Shown here piece after piece: positions 61,620 through 64,000 of a stretch of 64,000 nt of DNA. Every line of letters starts with the position of its first letter. Position 1 is the first letter of the stretch. A program made the translations under genes and the position numbers. A model generated the notes under the pieces. It ran no database searches and had not been told where the DNA came from. It worked only from the letters and a program-made list of their open reading frames with translations. Source of the stretch: Anodontia alba (lineage: Eukaryota > Mollusca > Bivalvia > Lucinida > Lucinidae); contig OZ024825.1 in NCBI GenBank assembly GCA_964016985.1, forward strand, positions 38,005,557 through 38,069,556, in the 5' to 3' direction.

Positions 61620-61920
61620 ATGAAAAATGTCTTAAGGGGAAGGGATACACTTTCAGGGGAGGCAACTGACAATTTTACCTCCCTTCTGAAAAGGGGTCTG
61701 CTCCAACTGGAAAGAATTTGCTCCCTGAAAGGAGCAAATTCTTTCCTTTTGGAGCAGACCCCTTCTAAAAGGAAACAATCTGCCCCCAAAGGGAGCTATT
61801 TTGAGAGCATTTTTTTTTCCTTTTAGAGTACACCTCTACCCCAAGGAAATTAATTCTCTCAATTTAGGATAGATCCCTTTTCAAAAAGGGCTTAATGTGC
61901 AGGAAAGCAAACTGGCAGTT
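61620..61920. repeat. Repeat with GGGGTCTGCTCC hairpin
   Basis: AAAGGGGTCTGCTCCAACTG, GAAAGAATTTGCTCC and GGAGCAAATTCTTTCC, GGAGCAGACCCCTT are inverted (61690-61773). Diverged single arms follow. Confidence 0.75.
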
Positions 61921-62149
61921 AGAAAAAAAAATCTACTCATTCCCTACCAGTCACCATAAGGCATTTGTGAAATATGTTTTCACATCCTCCCCCTTACCTG
62001 CAGTCTCAAAGGGTGCAATTTTGGAAGCATGTTCTTTCCTTTCAGAGCAGACCCTTTTTCAGAAGAGGCTTTGAGTGCATGACAGCAAACAGGAGGTCAA
62101 AAATATTGTCAACCTGGTAAAAAATGGCAGAAAATCTACCAAGTGTATC

Positions 62150-62385
62150 CAGACCTCTTAACCTATTGTAGACTGAATGAACTCCCCCACACTATATATT
62201 GGAAGCTTCTAATTTCAATTTGAGGTATGTCAGACTATTGATTTAGATATTCCAAGAGAAAAATGGTTGAACTACTTGCAAACAGTGGAGACCCTATTCA
62301 GACAATGCATTCTGCAGCATCTGATCTGGGTCTGCACTGTTTGCCAATTACCCTTTTAGGGTCTCCAGACAACAATGGGTTAAGA
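62150..62385. mobile_element. AAACAGTG MITE, longer copy
   Basis: TAACCTATTGTAGACTGAAT to AACAATGGGTTAA; hairpin GCAAACAGTGGAGACC / GGTCTGCACTGTTTGC at 62278-62345. Confidence 0.75.
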
Positions 62386-62544
62386 AACAATATGCACAGT
62401 TTCAAGCCTTCTTGTTTGGGGGGAAAAATACCACACAGATAATGTCTGCTAATTTTGCATAAAATTTGGTTCTAAGAACTAATTATATGGTAATATTGCA
62501 CACTTGCCCTTTGTAACTAACTGTCCTAAATCATCTACATTAAT

Positions 62545-62770
62545 GACAGACAAAAACACATTAATCAACCTTTGGATACTTTAGAAAAATGTAGCAGATG
62601 ACAATCAAATATATTCTTCTTATTTTTCAAGACTACAGCACTTCATATTTCATTCTATCTGGCACAAAAGGGAAGGATTTGAATGGAATGTTAAGCCCCC
62701 TTTTTTTTCAGCGAAAATAAGATCTTTTTTAATGTCCTCTGCTAATGTTTAAATTCAGCATGCTAAAGGT
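62545..62770. repeat. Degenerate CACTCTGGGC/GCTAAAGG-type repeat
   Basis: ATTAATCAACCTTTGGATAC and TTCAGCATGCTAAAGGT, with ATTTCATTCTATC inside. Confidence 0.45.
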
Positions 62771-62879
62771 CTGTGTCATAATCTGGTCATTAATCATTGC
62801 CTAAAATGGCAATAATGGAGAAATGACTAGCAAAAATATATCTTATTGTATCATAGCCCTAGAAATATTTTCTTATTCC

Positions 62880-63120
62880 TCTGTAAAACATATGTTGTGG
62901 GTACTCAATAGAGGTGCCTTGATAAAGCATATACAGAGGACTTGTCAAAAGTATTTAATGATAGTTCTGGGATAACTTTTGCCCGATCTCCATAAAAACA
63001 TGTCGTGGGCACTCATTAGAAGTGCCTCACTGAGGCACTTCTAATGAGTATCCACAACATATGCCTCACTGAGGTGCTTACAAGAGTACCCACCACATAT
63101 TTTTTTAGGGAGAAATAAGA
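62880..63120. mobile_element. Hairpin element with GTGGGCACTCATTAGAAGTG core
   Basis: Hairpin 62998-63063 has arms GGCACTCATTAGAAGTGCCT and AGGCACTTCTAATGAGTATC, with related fragments on either side (62895-62925, 63064-63100). True ends not placed. Confidence 0.65.
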
Positions 63121-63157
63121 AAAATTATCCCAGATTTATCACTAAATACTCCTCCTA

Positions 63158-63365
63158 AACCCTTGCCATGCTGACTAAATTAAGATGCCACGCCCACTTC
63201 AAATTTTCAGCCAATCAGATTATTTTATCTGGATTGTTGCTATAGATTCACATACTGAACGACAAAAGTGCAGATCAAGATCAGTTGGCTTCTTCAGAAG
63301 CCAACTGATCTGGATCTACACTGTTTCAAAGGCAGGGTCTATCCAGGTTCAGCAGGACAAGCGTT
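63158..63365. mobile_element. MITE with AACCCTTG termini, full copy
   Basis: AACCCTTGCCATGCTGACTA to TTCAGCAGGACAAGCGTT; hairpin ATCAGTTGGCTTCTTCAGAA. Confidence 0.85.
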
Positions 63366-63936
63366 AACTAATCCTCCCATATACAAAGAGTAAAGATCCA
63401 GGTCATTCAGCATTGCCCTTTAGTCCAATGAAGACAAGTGCTACCTAGAGGTTAATATATGGCCACTGTTGCATTACCAGGCATATGTGTACAGTAGCTC
63501 CATATTGGCCTGAGGGCCTTTAGGCTCGAGGGCCAAACTGAACTACCGGGTCGGTATACGTGGCATAGCGACAGTGGCCATGTCATAATTTTTTCAACTA
63601 CATGTTTGTTTTCATTGAGGTGTGTAGGTATATCTTCATTAAAATGCTCAAATTACATTAGGCTTCATTGTATGATCCATGTCTGTTTGTACAGATGTGA
63701 TTGGTTTTACCCTCCTTATGCCGGGATTCAGTATCTGAAATGATTACCTTACCTTAAAGACATCACTTTTCATAGTAAAGCCAGAAGCAGAGAAATTTCT
63801 AGTGATGAAAGAAAGTGTTTTTAAAAACAATCTAAATGCAGCTGTCGGAAGCCAATTTTGAAGAGAGGACTTTGTTTCCGTATGTTTGAGCAATGGTTGT
63901 TTGCCATTCCTCTGTGAAGTTAAAAAGAATGATAAA
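63366..63936. other. Stretch with nothing recognised
   Basis: Unremarkable AT-rich sequence; no coding signal recognised. Confidence 0.4.
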
Positions 63937-64000
63937 CATTACGAAAACATGCCTATATAATTTTGACCCCCTTAAACCCCACTTTTATATAGTAAAACTG
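63937..64000 (-). mobile_element. Palindromic MITE (PalA), copy 19, cut by window end
   Basis: CATTACGAAAACATGCCTAT followed by the ATAATTTTGACCCCCTTAAA half, so in this copy the end next to the CCCC half reads CATTACG and not CATCACG. Confidence 0.82.

Overview
The window is AT-rich, intron-bearing animal nuclear DNA, crowded with short non-autonomous transposons. Everything points to a bivalve mollusc: an EGF/TIR innate-immune-type receptor, many palindromic MITEs, tRNA-derived SINEs, and Helitron-like elements with central tandem repeats. A clam-like species is my guess from the style of the repeats, not a proven assignment.

One host gene can be assembled, on the minus strand, and it spans about two thirds of the window. 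Exon 1 (47125-48058) encodes a signal peptide and EGF-like modules. Exon 2 (11777-11938) encodes a transmembrane helix. Exon 3 (8202-8345) encodes the first half of a TIR domain. Exon 4 (5297-6570) encodes the rest of the TIR domain and a long cytoplasmic tail. All three introns are phase 1 with GT/AG ends, and the joined frame is 838 codons including the stop. Intron 1 is about 35.2 kb and is almost wholly filled with repeats.

The rest is mobile or repetitive. From 1 to 5 kb: a palindromic ~278 bp MITE family (at least 19 complete or partial copies across the window), two pogo-like MITEs, and minus-strand LINE remnants. From 6.6 to 11.8 kb (introns 3 and 2): a tRNA-derived SINE with a nested MITE, a mariner relic and a decayed LINE reverse transcriptase. 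From 12 to 26 kb: several MITE families, a segmental duplication (14.6-15.5 kb against 22.7-23.5 kb), and a nearly intact DD34D mariner (21174-22453). From 29 to 31 kb: a ~165 bp tandem array. From 33.4 to 38.2 kb: a ~39-45 bp satellite into which a 472 bp miniature LTR retrotransposon (TRIM) has inserted; its 176 bp LTRs carry a 5S rRNA-like segment. From 40 to 44 kb: an ~85 bp satellite. From 51.5 to 53.2 kb: a large inverted-repeat element with a SINE inside. From 53.5 to 58.1 kb: tandem modules ending in hairpin-plus-CTAA termini like those of Helitrons. From 58 to 64 kb: more MITEs and SINEs.

The two most unusual observations are the 5S-bearing TRIM, and a single palindromic core (GTACTCATTAGAA..GCCTC and its complement) at the centre of several MITE families whose terminal repeats are unrelated. 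No CRISPR, operon, true tRNA gene or prokaryotic feature was found.
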